From Paenibacillus wulumuqiensis (GTDB lineage: Bacteria > Bacillota > Bacilli > Paenibacillales > Paenibacillaceae), in NCBI RefSeq assembly GCF_000971965.1, contig NZ_LAQP01000001.1, positions 744,001 to 808,000 of the forward strand: a stretch of 64,000 nucleotides of DNA. The letters run 5' to 3'. The position numbers and the translations under genes are program-made. Under the pieces are notes generated by a model, which had not been told where the DNA came from, did no database searches, and was given only the letters and a program-made list of their open reading frames with translations. The first letter of the stretch is position 1; the number at the start of each line of letters is the position of its first letter. Below, in pieces: positions 51,585 to 60,670 of this stretch.

Positions 51585-52754
51585 GTGACAATATTACAGA
51601 CAGAGATTCGGCAGGAATGGCTGGAGCATATCCTTCCTTTCTGGATGAATCTTAAAGATGAACAACACGGAGGTTATTACGGTGAGGTCGGGTATGATCT
51701 GAATATTATCCGGGACAAGCCCAAAGGCGGAATCGCGACAGCGCGCATTCTCTGGTCCTTTGCCTCCGCTTACCGGATCACCGGCGAACCGCAGTATGCC
51801 GACCATGCCCGTCATGCCTATCAGTTTCTCAGTGGTCCGCTCTATGACTCTGAACATGAAGGCATCTACTGGGCTGTCGATCATCTGGGTGCACCGCTGG
51901 ATACACGCAAGCATGTGTATAATCAGGCATTTGCCATCTATGCATTCAGTGAATATTACCGGGCGACCGGTGATGAAGAAGCCCTGCAGCTGTGTATCCG
52001 GCTGTTCAGATGGCTGGAGCAGACCGGCTATAACCGGGTAACCGGTGCCTATCGCGAGGAATTCGACCGCTTCTGGCAGGAGCAGCCAAATGAAATGCTG
52101 AGTGAGAATGGAATCATCGCGGATATTACGATGAATACGCATATCCATGTATTGGAAGCGTATACCAATCTGTACCGGGTCTGGCCGGATGAGCAGGTAC
52201 GCCTTGCTCTGGATAATCTGCTCGTTATTCTGCATGAACGGATGTACGATTCGCAGCGGCGCAGACTGAACGTGTTTTTTGATAACCAGTGGAATTCGCT
52301 GATCGATCTGACTTCATTTGGACATGATATTGAAGCCAGCTGGCTGATTGACGACGCGATGCAGGTGATCGGCAGCACCCATCCGGCCTATGAACAGATG
52401 GTTATCGATATGGCCTACAGGGTCGCCGAAGCCGCTGTGCAGTCCGATGGATCGCTGATGAATGAACAGGAAGACGAACATGTGGATACTTCGCGGATCT
52501 GGTGGGTACAGGCCGAGGCAATTGTCGGCTTTTACAATGCGTATCAGCGTACCGGGGACGAGCAGTTCCTCAAGCTAATTGGGAGCATGTGGGACTATAT
52601 CAAGGCTCATATTATCGACCCGCGTCCGGGCGGGGAATGGTTCTGGTCTACCGGCGATCAGGGAGAACCCGGTCAGCGCGAAGTCGCCGGCATGTGGAAA
52701 TGCCCGTATCACAACAGCCGTTTTTGTATCGAAATTACCGAGAGGATGAATTAA
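51585..52754 (+). CDS. Cellobiose/mannobiose 2-epimerase
   Basis: This 389-residue (alpha/alpha)6-barrel enzyme belongs to the AGE/cellobiose 2-epimerase family. It epimerises the reducing-end sugar of beta-1,4-disaccharides, converting mannobiose to mannosyl-glucose. Family marks are the catalytic histidines in MNTHIHVLEAYTNLY, in FGHDIEASWLIDDA and in WKCPYHNSRFC. The start is GTG at 51585, preceded by AGGGTGG. It is the first gene of the plus-strand operon and overlaps in function with the GH130 gene that starts 3 bp after its stop. The pair matches the known mannobiose epimerase and mannosylglucose phosphorylase pathway. Confidence 0.92.
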   Translation: MTILQTEIRQEWLEHILPFWMNLKDEQHGGYYGEVGYDLNIIRDKPKGGIATARILWSFASAYRITGEPQYADHARHAYQFLSGPLYDSEHEGIYWAVDHLGAPLDTRKHVYNQAFAIYAFSEYYRATGDEEALQLCIRLFRWLEQTGYNRVTGAYREEFDRFWQEQPNEMLSENGIIADITMNTHIHVLEAYTNLYRVWPDEQVRLALDNLLVILHERMYDSQRRRLNVFFDNQWNSLIDLTSFGHDIEASWLIDDAMQVIGSTHPAYEQMVIDMAYRVAEAAVQSDGSLMNEQEDEHVDTSRIWWVQAEAIVGFYNAYQRTGDEQFLKLIGSMWDYIKAHIIDPRPGGEWFWSTGDQGEPGQREVAGMWKCPYHNSRFCIEITERMN

Positions 52755-52757
52755 ACG

Positions 52758-53936
52758 ATGATTCATGAACAATACGCAGCACTCGCAGCCAAGCAGGAAC
52801 AATTACTGAACCGACGCAATGAGAAAAATACCGAGTTTTATAACGGCATCTATGACCGTTACCTCTATCCTGTCCTGACCCGTCATCATGTACCGGTACA
52901 CTGGCGATTTGATCTGGATGCAGCGCGCAATCCTCATTTCATGGAGCGCCTGGGCATTAATGCCGCGCTTAATCCGGGAGCCATTTATCATGAAGGCAAA
53001 TATATTCTGGTCGTACGCACGGAGGGTATGGACCGCAAATCGTTCTTCGCCCTGGCGGAAAGCGATAATGGCGTAGACGGATTCCGGTTTACCGGCAAAC
53101 CGCTCACCTGGGAAGATACCGATCCGGCAGAGACCAATATGTATGATATGCGTCTCGTCAAGCATGAAGACGGCTGGATCTACGGCATCTACTGCTCCGA
53201 GCAAAAGGACCCGGATGCACCAGCCGGTGATACGTCCAGTGCAGTGGCGCAAGCAGGACTCGTCCGCACCCGTGACTTGAACACATGGGAGCGTCTGCCG
53301 AATATCCGCACCTCTTCCCCACAGCAGCGTAATGTGGTGCTGCATCCGGAATTTGTAAATGGCAAATACGGATTCTACACTCGTCCGCAGGATGGATTCA
53401 TCTCCACCGGTTCCGGCGGCGGCATCGCCTTCGGCGTATGCGACGACATTCTGAATCCGGTCATCGAGACCGAGACAGTCATGGACGAACGCCGTTACCA
53501 TACCGTCTATGAAGCCAAGAACGGCCAGGGTCCCGCACCGATCAAGACGGATCGCGGCTGGATTCATATCGCTCACGGGGTGCGCAATACGGCAGCAGGT
53601 CTGCGCTATGTACTGTATGTATTTGTAACCAGTCTGGAAGATCCGACGGTTGTTATTGCCAAGCCGGGCGGTCTGTTTATTGCTCCTTATGATGATGAAC
53701 GTGTCGGAGATGTATCCAATGTAATTTTCTGCAACGGCGCGGTCGTCAATGAAAAGGGCGAAGTCTACATCTACTACGCATCCAGCGACACCCGCATCCA
53801 TGTGGCTACCACCACTCTGGACAAGCTGGTTGACTATGCATTCAATACACCTGCCGATCCTTTCCGTTCTCTGGATTGTGCGATTCAGCGATCTGCGCTG
53901 ATTGAAGATAATGAACGCCTGCTGGCATCCCGTTAA
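52758..53936 (+). CDS. GH130 4-O-beta-mannosyl-glucose phosphorylase
   Basis: This 392-residue GH130 enzyme should phosphorolyse beta-1,4-mannosyl-glucose to mannose-1-phosphate and glucose. Marks are [35 protein letters not shown] in the N-terminal part, [22 protein letters not shown], which contains the putative catalytic aspartate, and [13 protein letters not shown] and [10 protein letters not shown] for phosphate binding. Its N-terminal layout and tight linkage to a 2-epimerase point to the mannosylglucose phosphorylase subfamily (GH130_1). It begins 3 bp after the epimerase stop. Confidence 0.92.
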   Translation: MIHEQYAALAAKQEQLLNRRNEKNTEFYNGIYDRYLYPVLTRHHVPVHWRFDLDAARNPHFMERLGINAALNPGAIYHEGKYILVVRTEGMDRKSFFALAESDNGVDGFRFTGKPLTWEDTDPAETNMYDMRLVKHEDGWIYGIYCSEQKDPDAPAGDTSSAVAQAGLVRTRDLNTWERLPNIRTSSPQQRNVVLHPEFVNGKYGFYTRPQDGFISTGSGGGIAFGVCDDILNPVIETETVMDERRYHTVYEAKNGQGPAPIKTDRGWIHIAHGVRNTAAGLRYVLYVFVTSLEDPTVVIAKPGGLFIAPYDDERVGDVSNVIFCNGAVVNEKGEVYIYYASSDTRIHVATTTLDKLVDYAFNTPADPFRSLDCAIQRSALIEDNERLLASR

Positions 53937-54018
53937 TCCATGGGTCTTTTCACTTCCCGTCCTCATTTGCTTTATTACTCTACAGTAAAAATGTATACTG
54001 TGTGTACAATACCGACTT

Positions 54019-54030
54019 TTGTCGCGACAA
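54019..54030. promoter_or_regulatory. Palindrome before the LacI gene
   Basis: TTGTCGCGACAA is a perfect 12-bp palindrome with a CG centre, 35 bp upstream of the LacI-family start. It may be an autoregulatory site, but its spacing differs from the other two operators. Confidence 0.35.
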
Positions 54031-54064
54031 CCAGTATCCATTTACAAGAGAGGCCGGGAGAGAA

Positions 54065-55075
54065 ATGATGAATAAAAATATTACGATGCGTGATATTGCA
54101 CTCAAAATGGGTGTCAGCAGTGTCACCGTCTCCAAAGCGCTGAATGACAAAGACGGCGTCAGCGATGAACTTAAGGAAAAAATCAAGCTGGCTGCGTGGG
54201 AAATGGGCTACCGCATGAATACGGTCGCCAAGTCGATGCGCGAAGGACTGACCTATAATCTGGGCGTTATTATCCCGGAGCGGTTCACCGGCACTTCCCA
54301 GACCTTCTACTTACGTCTATATCAGGAGATCGCTGTAGCGCTCCAGCAGCATAATTATTATGGCATTCTGCATATTCTGAGCCGCGAAGATGAAGAGCAG
54401 CTGAATCTGCCGCGTATCTATCATGAGCAAAAAGTCGATGGCTTTATTTTGCTCGGACAGGTCAGCAAGGCGTATATCGAAGTTATCGAACAGATCGAAC
54501 AGCCCAAAATGTTTCTCGACTTTTACGATGAGCATGCCGAGATTGATTCGATTATTACGGATAACTTTTACGGTGCTTATGAGCTGACCAACTATCTGAT
54601 CCGTCAGGGACACCGCGATATCGCCTATGTCGGCAATTTGTATTCGACGAGCAGTATCCAGGATCGATTCCTCGGGTATTATAAATCGCTGCTGGAGCAT
54701 CATGTTCCACTGCGGCAGGAATGGATACTCAGTGATCGTGATGAACAAGGGACGATTGTCGATCTGAAGCTTCCTTCTTCCCTGCCATCCGCCTTTGTCT
54801 GCAACTGTGACCAGGTCGCACATCTGCTCATCCAGCAGCTGCGTGCCGAAGGTTACCGGGTGCCGCAGGACTGCTCGGTCGTCGGCTTTGACAACGATAT
54901 CTATGCCACACTGTCCGAGCCTCATCTGACGACGGTGGAAGTCAATATTAACAAGATGGCCTATACGGCCGTGGATTCTATTTTGAAAAAGATACGTGAC
55001 CCTCATACAAGATTCGGAAGAGTACTTGTACAGGGCAATATCATATATCGGGATTCCGTAAAGGATATGGCGTAA
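54065..55075 (+). CDS. LacI family transcriptional regulator
   Basis: This 336-residue regulator has the LacI DNA-binding domain: MRDIALKMGVSSVTVSKALNDKDGVSDELKEKI, followed by a hinge with the GYRMNTVAKSMREGLTYNLGVI linker and a periplasmic-binding-protein-like sugar domain (DGFILLGQVS, TDNFYGAYELTNYLI, GHRDIAYVGN, VVGFDNDIYATLSEPHLTTVEVN). The start is placed at 54065, with GGGAG upstream; ATG at 54068 is equally possible. It is the third gene of the plus-strand mannan cluster and is followed by a secreted mannanase. It probably represses both divergent operons in the absence of a mannan-derived sugar. Confidence 0.9.
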   Translation: MMNKNITMRDIALKMGVSSVTVSKALNDKDGVSDELKEKIKLAAWEMGYRMNTVAKSMREGLTYNLGVIIPERFTGTSQTFYLRLYQEIAVALQQHNYYGILHILSREDEEQLNLPRIYHEQKVDGFILLGQVSKAYIEVIEQIEQPKMFLDFYDEHAEIDSIITDNFYGAYELTNYLIRQGHRDIAYVGNLYSTSSIQDRFLGYYKSLLEHHVPLRQEWILSDRDEQGTIVDLKLPSSLPSAFVCNCDQVAHLLIQQLRAEGYRVPQDCSVVGFDNDIYATLSEPHLTTVEVNINKMAYTAVDSILKKIRDPHTRFGRVLVQGNIIYRDSVKDMA

Positions 55076-55265
55076 AGTACGATTATGTACTTCCACCCGA
55101 TCCGGTTTCCTTTTCCGTACTCTGCCGTGCAGTAAGCGGCAGCTTATGAATCAAAGAATATTTTGTACGATTTTGGCCCATGCGGTTCCGGACGGCTGGC
55201 CAGCCTCTTCATGCAATTGCACCGGAATCGCAAGGTTAAAATAAAAAAAATCTGGAGGTTGTTGT

Positions 55266-56249
55266 ATGAAAAAGCTGTTGTGCAGAGGTATACTGTCTAC
55301 ACTCGTTATGATTCTGGCTATCTATGGAATGAACAGTTTTGCACCCAAAGCGTCAGCTGCAACAGGATTTTATGTAAGCGGTACCAAATTGTATGATTCC
55401 ACAGGCAAGCCTTTTGCCATGCGGGGTATAAACCATGCACATACATGGTACAAAAACGATCTGTCCACCGCTATTCCGGCGATTGCACGCACGGGAGCCA
55501 ATACGGTTCGTATCGTACTTTCCAATGGTACGCAGTATACAAAGGATGATATCAACTCCGTTAAAAATATCATTTCCCTCGTCAACCAGAACAAAATGAT
55601 CGCTGTGCTGGAAGTCCATGATGCTACAGGCAAAGACGATTACAATTCGCTCGATGCTGCCGTAAATTACTGGATCAGCATCAAGGATGCCCTGATCGGT
55701 AAGGAAGACCGTGTCATCGTCAATATCGCGAATGAGTGGTATGGCACATGGAATGGCAGCGCATGGGCAGACGGCTACAAGCAGGCTATTCCCAAACTGA
55801 GAAATGCCGGCATCAAAAACACGCTGATCGTGGATGCCGCAGGTTGGGGACAATACCCGCAATCGATCGCGGATTACGGACAAAGCGTATTTGCTGCCGA
55901 TTCGCAGCGTAATACGGTCTTCTCGATTCATATGTACGAGTATGCAGGCAAAGATGCAGCCACCGTCAGAGCCAATATTGACAGCGTACTAAACAAAGGA
56001 CTTCCGGTTATCATCGGTGAATTCGGTGGATACCACACTAATGGCGATGTTGATGAATACGCTATCATGAGATATAGCCAGGAGAAAGGGATTGGCTGGC
56101 TGGCCTGGTCCTGGTATGGTAACAGCAGTAATCTGAACTATCTGGATATGGCTACCGGTCCAAATGGCAGTCTGACCAGCTTTGGCAATACGGTCGTTAA
56201 TGATCCGAGTGGAATCAAAGCTACGTCCCAGAAAGCAGGAATATTCTAA
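55266..56249 (+). CDS. Secreted GH5 beta-mannanase (subfamily 8-like)
   Basis: This 327-residue secreted endo-beta-1,4-mannanase has a signal peptide ending PKASA (about residue 31). The mature part starts TGFYVSGTKLYDSTGKPFAMRGINHAHTWYK, characteristic of GH5_8 mannanases from Bacillus. The acid/base is Glu157 (NIANEWYG) and the nucleophile Glu252 (VIIGEFGG). There is no carbohydrate-binding module, so it is a short enzyme compared with many relatives. GGAGG lies 7 nt before the ATG. It starts mannan breakdown outside the cell and feeds the ABC importer encoded upstream. Confidence 0.93.
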   Translation: MKKLLCRGILSTLVMILAIYGMNSFAPKASAATGFYVSGTKLYDSTGKPFAMRGINHAHTWYKNDLSTAIPAIARTGANTVRIVLSNGTQYTKDDINSVKNIISLVNQNKMIAVLEVHDATGKDDYNSLDAAVNYWISIKDALIGKEDRVIVNIANEWYGTWNGSAWADGYKQAIPKLRNAGIKNTLIVDAAGWGQYPQSIADYGQSVFAADSQRNTVFSIHMYEYAGKDAATVRANIDSVLNKGLPVIIGEFGGYHTNGDVDEYAIMRYSQEKGIGWLAWSWYGNSSNLNYLDMATGPNGSLTSFGNTVVNDPSGIKATSQKAGIF

Positions 56250-56291
56250 GTGTATCTCCCCGCTTCCTACTTCGTGTGACGGTGTCTGACG

Positions 56292-56335
56292 GCAAAGAAC
56301 CCCTGTGCTTTGTAAAGTGCACAGGGGTTCTTTGC
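56292..56335. terminator. Intrinsic terminator of the mannanase gene
   Basis: A perfect 17-bp stem (GCAAAGAACCCCTGTGC and complement) has a 10-nt loop. It serves the convergent mannanase and DeoR genes. Confidence 0.8.
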
Positions 56336-56401
56336 GGTGAATAACAGAGACTGAACATATTAATCCGTATCGCGCAATGAGAGTTATACAAGCTAAGCGT
56401 A

Positions 56402-57190
56402 TCAGCCTGTATCGAACTGCTCTTCTGCCAGTCGAATCTGAAGTGAGGATGCTGCCTGCAGCCGGTGAATCTCTTCCCGGGAAGCCTGCTCATCGGTAAT
56501 GAGCAGATCCACCTTTTTCAAAGAGACAACTCGGGCAAATCCGTCCACCCCAAGTCCGGTATGCTCTACCAGACAGATGCTGCTGCGTGATTGCTCCATT
56601 ACCGCGCGTTCAAAAGCCGCTTCTTCCGGCGTAGCCATACTTAGTCCATTCACCGATACTCCCTTGACGACGGCAAAATTCACATCCAACGAAAATTGCC
56701 TGATCCATTCGGCAGCCAGTACATCTGTCATCGTACCTGACGAATTCATTCGTCCTCCCAGCAGGAACGTGTCAATCCGGTTCGCTTCACGAAGACCATC
56801 CGCGATCTGGAGTGAATTGGTCACTACTGTAAAAGGAACCCGTGAGGGAAGGTACTGCAGCATCGTTTTATGCAAGGATGTTCCGCCCATGAATATAGTC
56901 TGACCTTCTTCAATACAGGAAGCAGCCAGCCGGGCAATGGCATGCTGCTGGCTGCTTTCGCCGTTATAGTGGCGCTGAAGCAGGGGTGGCTGGGAGATAG
57001 TCCGCATATGCGATAGCGGAATGGCTCCGCCATGTGTACGCCTCAGCAGACGTTCCTCTTCCATCGCAGTCAGATCACGCCGGATGGAATCGATAGACAC
57101 GCCGAATATTTCTGCCAGATCCTTGGCCAGTACCCTGCCGTCACGCCGCAGCAGCTCCAGAATCTGGTTACGTCTTTCCAGAGAGAACAT
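56402..57190 (-). CDS. DeoR family transcriptional regulator
   Basis: This 262-residue regulator has the DeoR helix-turn-helix (MFSLERRNQILELLRRDGRVLAKDLAEIFGVSIDSIRRDL, then LRRTHGGA) and the C-terminal sugar-phosphate sensor fold (TIFMGGTSLHKTMLQYL, VVTNSLQIADGL, FLLGGRM, DVNFAVVKGVSVNGLSMATPEEAAFERAV, LITDEQA). Typical effectors are phosphorylated sugars. The start at 57190 has AGGAGG 6 nt upstream. No sugar operon is adjacent, so its target may be distant. Confidence 0.9.
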   Translation of the reverse strand: MFSLERRNQILELLRRDGRVLAKDLAEIFGVSIDSIRRDLTAMEEERLLRRTHGGAIPLSHMRTISQPPLLQRHYNGESSQQHAIARLAASCIEEGQTIFMGGTSLHKTMLQYLPSRVPFTVVTNSLQIADGLREANRIDTFLLGGRMNSSGTMTDVLAAEWIRQFSLDVNFAVVKGVSVNGLSMATPEEAAFERAVMEQSRSSICLVEHTGLGVDGFARVVSLKKVDLLITDEQASREEIHRLQAASSLQIRLAEEQFDTG

Positions 57191-57364
57191 GGGGCTTCCT
57201 CCTTGATGGTTATTGCAGATACTCATTACGGATAGGGGGAGAATCATCTTCCATAATTTACAAATTTGCAGCCGATCGTAGTGTGATAAGTATTTGTGAC
57301 AATGGTCGGTAACGGGATATAATATAAGGGAGTACATATTTACCTACCCGTCAGGAGGCCAATA

Positions 57365-57862
57365 ATGAATATTGAAATTCTGGATGTCCGGCATGCCGAA
57401 GCTTACAGACAGCTGCGGCTGGAGGCACTGGAGCAGTACCCGGAAGCATTCGCTTCCAGCTATGAAGAAGAAAAGGAATTTCCGCTGGAACGCTTTCACA
57501 GGCGGCTCGCCGGTACAGATTCCATCACGCTCGGTGCCTGGCATGAATCGGAGCTGATCGGATCGGTCACGCTGGTGTATGAACGCAAGCCCAAGCTGCG
57601 GCACCGGGCCAATATTATCGCCATGTATGTAAAGCCGCCCCATCGCGGCTCGGGGATCGGCAAGCAGCTAATGCAGCAGGCGATTCAGACTGCGCGCAGC
57701 GCCGGAAATGTGGAACAGATCTATCTGTCCGTGATGGCGCATAATGAGCCTGCCAAGCGGCTGTACCAAGCGCTCGGATTTGAAGCGTACGGCAAGGACT
57801 GGCGTGCGCTCAAGATCGGCCAGACATATTATGATGAGGAATTGATGGCTCTCTTCCTGTAA
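57365..57862 (+). CDS. GNAT family N-acetyltransferase
   Basis: This 165-residue enzyme has the GNAT fold. The acetyl-CoA binding motif A is NIIAMYVKPPHRGSGIGKQLMQQAI, and motif B is LSVMAHNEPAKRLYQALGFE. The N-terminal part (IEILDVRHAEAYRQLRLEALEQYPEAFASSYEEE) is typical of broad-range GNATs. The substrate amine is unknown. AGGAGGCC precedes the ATG. It is monocistronic. Confidence 0.9.
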   Translation: MNIEILDVRHAEAYRQLRLEALEQYPEAFASSYEEEKEFPLERFHRRLAGTDSITLGAWHESELIGSVTLVYERKPKLRHRANIIAMYVKPPHRGSGIGKQLMQQAIQTARSAGNVEQIYLSVMAHNEPAKRLYQALGFEAYGKDWRALKIGQTYYDEELMALFL

Positions 57863-57874
57863 CTTCCGGCCCTC

Positions 57875-58156
57875 CTACGTTCGCTTCCCTTGCTTTACAG
57901 TGGTGAGCGAAGCAGTGTGCTGGCGCGCCGCTTCTGCACGGCGGATACTTTCCTTCGTCCATGGCGGTGCAGACGGATTCTGAAGCAGCTCTTCACTTGT
58001 TATCCAGTAGACTGCTTCTACTTCTTCTGCGCTTTTGCTGTGCGCCTGACCGTCTGCATATTCACACAGACACCCAATATTCGTCACTACCTCCTCGTAG
58101 ATCGCTCCCTCCACATTGATTACCAATATTATGTACCTCCCTGCCTGTATGTACAA
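57875..58156 (-). pseudogene. NUDIX hydrolase remnant (C-terminal part)
   Basis: The frame resembles the C-terminal half of a NUDIX hydrolase: CEYADGQAHSKSAEEVEAVYWIT, SEELLQNPSAPPWTKESIRRAE. The N-terminal half and most of the Nudix box (GX5EX7REUXEEXGU) are missing, with only a trace (AIYEEVVTNIG). No ribosome site was found before its first ATG. It is a probable deletion remnant. Confidence 0.65.
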
Positions 58157-58213
58157 TTGTCTATATAACCGATGCAGCCAGCGATTCAGAGCGCTTGTCT
58201 CAGCCAGTCACCT

Positions 58214-58519
58214 CTATTCCAGCACAGGACGCATAAAACTGCGCTCATAACTCACAATGCACCGCGTCTCCATGGCATAGGCATAGGCAGCCTGACACTC
58301 TTCATCGATATCCATCTCGCATCGGTACTGCTCATAGGCAGCCAGACTCGGAAAACTGAATAATGCATATGCGATATTATTGGCTCCCTCATGCGGCAGA
58401 AAATAGCCATGATGATTCCCGCCAAGCCGATTGACCAGTGGAATCCACAGCTTGGCATAATGTTCGAATTCTTTTGTTTTGTAGGGATCGATGATGTATT
58501 TGAGATAACAGGTGATCAT
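58214..58519 (-). CDS. NIPSNAP family protein
   Basis: This 101-residue protein has the ferredoxin-like alpha/beta NIPSNAP fold: MITCYLKYIIDPYKTKEFEHYAKLWIPLVNRLGGNHHGYFLPHEGANNIAYALFSFPSLAAYEQYR. Members are small cytoplasmic dimers, some linked to oxidative ring metabolism, function mostly unknown. GGAGG precedes the ATG by 8 nt. It is monocistronic, upstream of the divergent endoglucanase. Confidence 0.87.
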   Translation of the reverse strand: MITCYLKYIIDPYKTKEFEHYAKLWIPLVNRLGGNHHGYFLPHEGANNIAYALFSFPSLAAYEQYRCEMDIDEECQAAYAYAMETRCIVSYERSFMRPVLE

Positions 58520-58741
58520 GACATATTCCTCCTACTTTGTATTGCCGATATTTTAGCACAACGAGAAGACAGTCATAAAGAAAATTCAAAAGTTATTCTC
58601 TTTCATTTCCTTTTAATCCGGTATTTTATTTCCCATATATTATATATTTATCTTTTTATTAGCAAATCACTAATTTACACATGAATTTATCTGCAATTAT
58701 GCAGGTGTTATTTAAAGAACCACTATGATAATTTATAAATT

Positions 58742-58755
58742 AGAAAGCGCTTTCA
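58742..58755. promoter_or_regulatory. Catabolite-response element (cre) of the endoglucanase gene
   Basis: AGAAAGCGCTTTCA is a near-perfect palindromic CcpA site (one base from TGAAAGCGCTTTCA), about 38 bp upstream of the endoglucanase start. Confidence 0.75.
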
Positions 58756-58792
58756 TATTTAAAAACTATATTGCACGGAAAGGGAGAATGTA

Positions 58793-60520
58793 ATGATCAA
58801 ACGAAAGTACAAATCGCTGCTATCTCTGACGATGGCTGCTGCACTGCTCCTCTCGCTCATTCCTTCGGCCGCTTCGGCAGCAAGTACTGAAGAATCCGTA
58901 CAGCCCAAAGTCGCTGCTGCAACCAATATGCAATCCTATGTCGATGCCATGCAGCCCGGCTGGAACCTCGGTAACACACTCGATGCGACAGGAGCTGACG
59001 AGACTTCCTGGGGCAATCCGCGTGTCACCCAGACACTGATCAAGCAAATCGCGGCACAGGGTTACAAAAGTATCCGTATTCCGGTGACCTGGGATACTCA
59101 CATTGGCGCAGCGCCGAATTACACGATTGACCCGGCCTATCTGAGCCGTGTGGAAGAAGTCGTGAACTGGGCGCTGAATGAGAATCTGTACGTAATGATC
59201 AATGTGCATCATGACTCCTGGCTCTGGATCAGCAAAATGGAGACCCAGCATGACACGGTGCTGGCCCGTTACAATGCTGTCTGGAAACAAATCGCTGACC
59301 GCTTCAAAAACAGTTCCAACAAGCTGATGTTCGAGAGTGTAAACGAGCCACGCTTTACCGATGGCGGTACCAAGGATGAAGCCAAACAGCAGCAGATGCT
59401 GGATGAGCTGAATGTGTCTTTCCACAAAATTCTGAGAGCATCGGGTGGTCAGAATGCGACACGCCCGCTCGTATTGTCCACACTGGAAGCTTCCCCTTCC
59501 CAGGAACGAATGACGGCACTGTCCAACACGATGAGCAAGCTGAACGATTCGAATCTGATTGCTACGGTCCACTACTATGGCTACTGGCCGTTCAGCGTGA
59601 ATATCGCCGGCTATACCAAGTTTAATGAAGAAGTACAAAAAGACATTACGACCACTTTTGATAACGTTTACAATACGTTCACAGCCAAAGGTATCCCGGT
59701 TATTCTCGGTGAATACGGCCTGCTCGGCTTTGACAAAAACACAGGTGTCATCGAACAGGGTGAGAAGCTCAAGTTCTTCGAATTCCTGGGCTATTACCTG
59801 AAGCAGAAAAAAGTCGCCACCATGCTGTGGGATAACGGTCAGCACTTCAGCCGTACCAATTACACATGGTCCGATCCGGATCTGTTCAGCGTCATCAAAG
59901 CCAGCTGGACCGGCCGCTCCTCCAATGCCGAAAGTGACCTGATTTATATCAAAAAAGGGGCTGCTGCACAGGACAAGAAAATCACCTTGAATCTGAACGG
60001 CAACCAGCTGTCCTCGCTTAGCGTTGGCAGTACGACGCTGCAATCCGGCACTGACTATACGCTGAGCGGCAATATCCTGACCCTCAAAGCCAGCCAGCTG
60101 ACCAAGCTGACTTCCTCCGGCAAATACGGTGTCAACGCGACCATCCTTGCCAAGTTCAGCAAAGGGGCTAACTGGAAATTCAATGTAATCGTATACGACA
60201 CACCAAAACTGAGCAATGCACAGGGTACAACCAGTTCGTTCAGCATCCCGACTGCTTTTAATGGCGATCAGCTGGCGACTATGGAAGCCACCTATGCTTC
60301 CGGCGGCAATGCAGGCCCGCAGAACTGGACATCGTTCAAAGAGTTCGAGACTGCCTTTACTCCTGTCTACAGCGGTAATGCCATCAAGCTGCAGCCGGCT
60401 TTCTTTAACGAAACTCAGGATGGACAGGTTAACCTGAAATTCCATTTCTGGAGCGGCGCGGTAATTAACTATACCATTACCAAGAGCGGCAGTACGGTTA
60501 CCGGTACAGCTGTACAATAA
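58793..60520 (+). CDS. Secreted modular GH5 endoglucanase with CBM_X2 and CBM46-like modules
   Basis: This 575-residue secreted endo-beta-1,4-glucanase (cellulase or xyloglucanase) has a signal peptide ending SAASA (about residue 29). A GH5 subfamily 4-type catalytic domain covers about 45-375, with MQPGWNLGNTLDA, acid/base Glu185 (ESVNEPRF), INVHHDSW and nucleophile Glu307 (VILGEYGLLG). Two beta-sandwich modules follow: CBM_X2-like (about 385-470, KKITLNLNGNQLSSLSVGS) and CBM46-like (about 480-575, GPQNWTSFKEFETAF, then LKFHFWSGAVINYTI). The layout matches Bacillus-type Cel5B. GGGAGAATG precedes the ATG, and a strong cre lies in the promoter. Confidence 0.93.
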   Translation: MIKRKYKSLLSLTMAAALLLSLIPSAASAASTEESVQPKVAAATNMQSYVDAMQPGWNLGNTLDATGADETSWGNPRVTQTLIKQIAAQGYKSIRIPVTWDTHIGAAPNYTIDPAYLSRVEEVVNWALNENLYVMINVHHDSWLWISKMETQHDTVLARYNAVWKQIADRFKNSSNKLMFESVNEPRFTDGGTKDEAKQQQMLDELNVSFHKILRASGGQNATRPLVLSTLEASPSQERMTALSNTMSKLNDSNLIATVHYYGYWPFSVNIAGYTKFNEEVQKDITTTFDNVYNTFTAKGIPVILGEYGLLGFDKNTGVIEQGEKLKFFEFLGYYLKQKKVATMLWDNGQHFSRTNYTWSDPDLFSVIKASWTGRSSNAESDLIYIKKGAAAQDKKITLNLNGNQLSSLSVGSTTLQSGTDYTLSGNILTLKASQLTKLTSSGKYGVNATILAKFSKGANWKFNVIVYDTPKLSNAQGTTSSFSIPTAFNGDQLATMEATYASGGNAGPQNWTSFKEFETAFTPVYSGNAIKLQPAFFNETQDGQVNLKFHFWSGAVINYTITKSGSTVTGTAVQ

Positions 60521-60556
60521 TAAGCTTTGAATGATTTTACTGCTTTGTGAAATAAA

Positions 60557-60627
60557 AAGAACTGCCTGATCGGATAGGCCTCTGTCTAATGGACAGGGGT
60601 CTTTTCCATACAAGGCAGTCTTTTTTG
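60557..60627 (+). terminator. Intrinsic terminator of the endoglucanase gene
   Basis: An outer stem ACTGCCT/AGGCAGT with inner CCTCTGTC/GACAGGGG is followed by TTTTTT. Confidence 0.65.
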
Positions 60628-60670
60628 TGTTCAAGATTCACCTTCAGTACAGATTTTTGCTGATTTTTTT

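Noticed and set aside
55075-55092. AAGTAC/GTACTT hairpin as terminator of the LacI gene
   Set aside because: The stem is only 6 bp and no T-run follows.
58820-60634. 604-codon open frame opposite the endoglucanase gene
   Set aside because: It is the complement of a well-supported GH5 gene with cre, ribosome site and signal peptide; length alone is not evidence.
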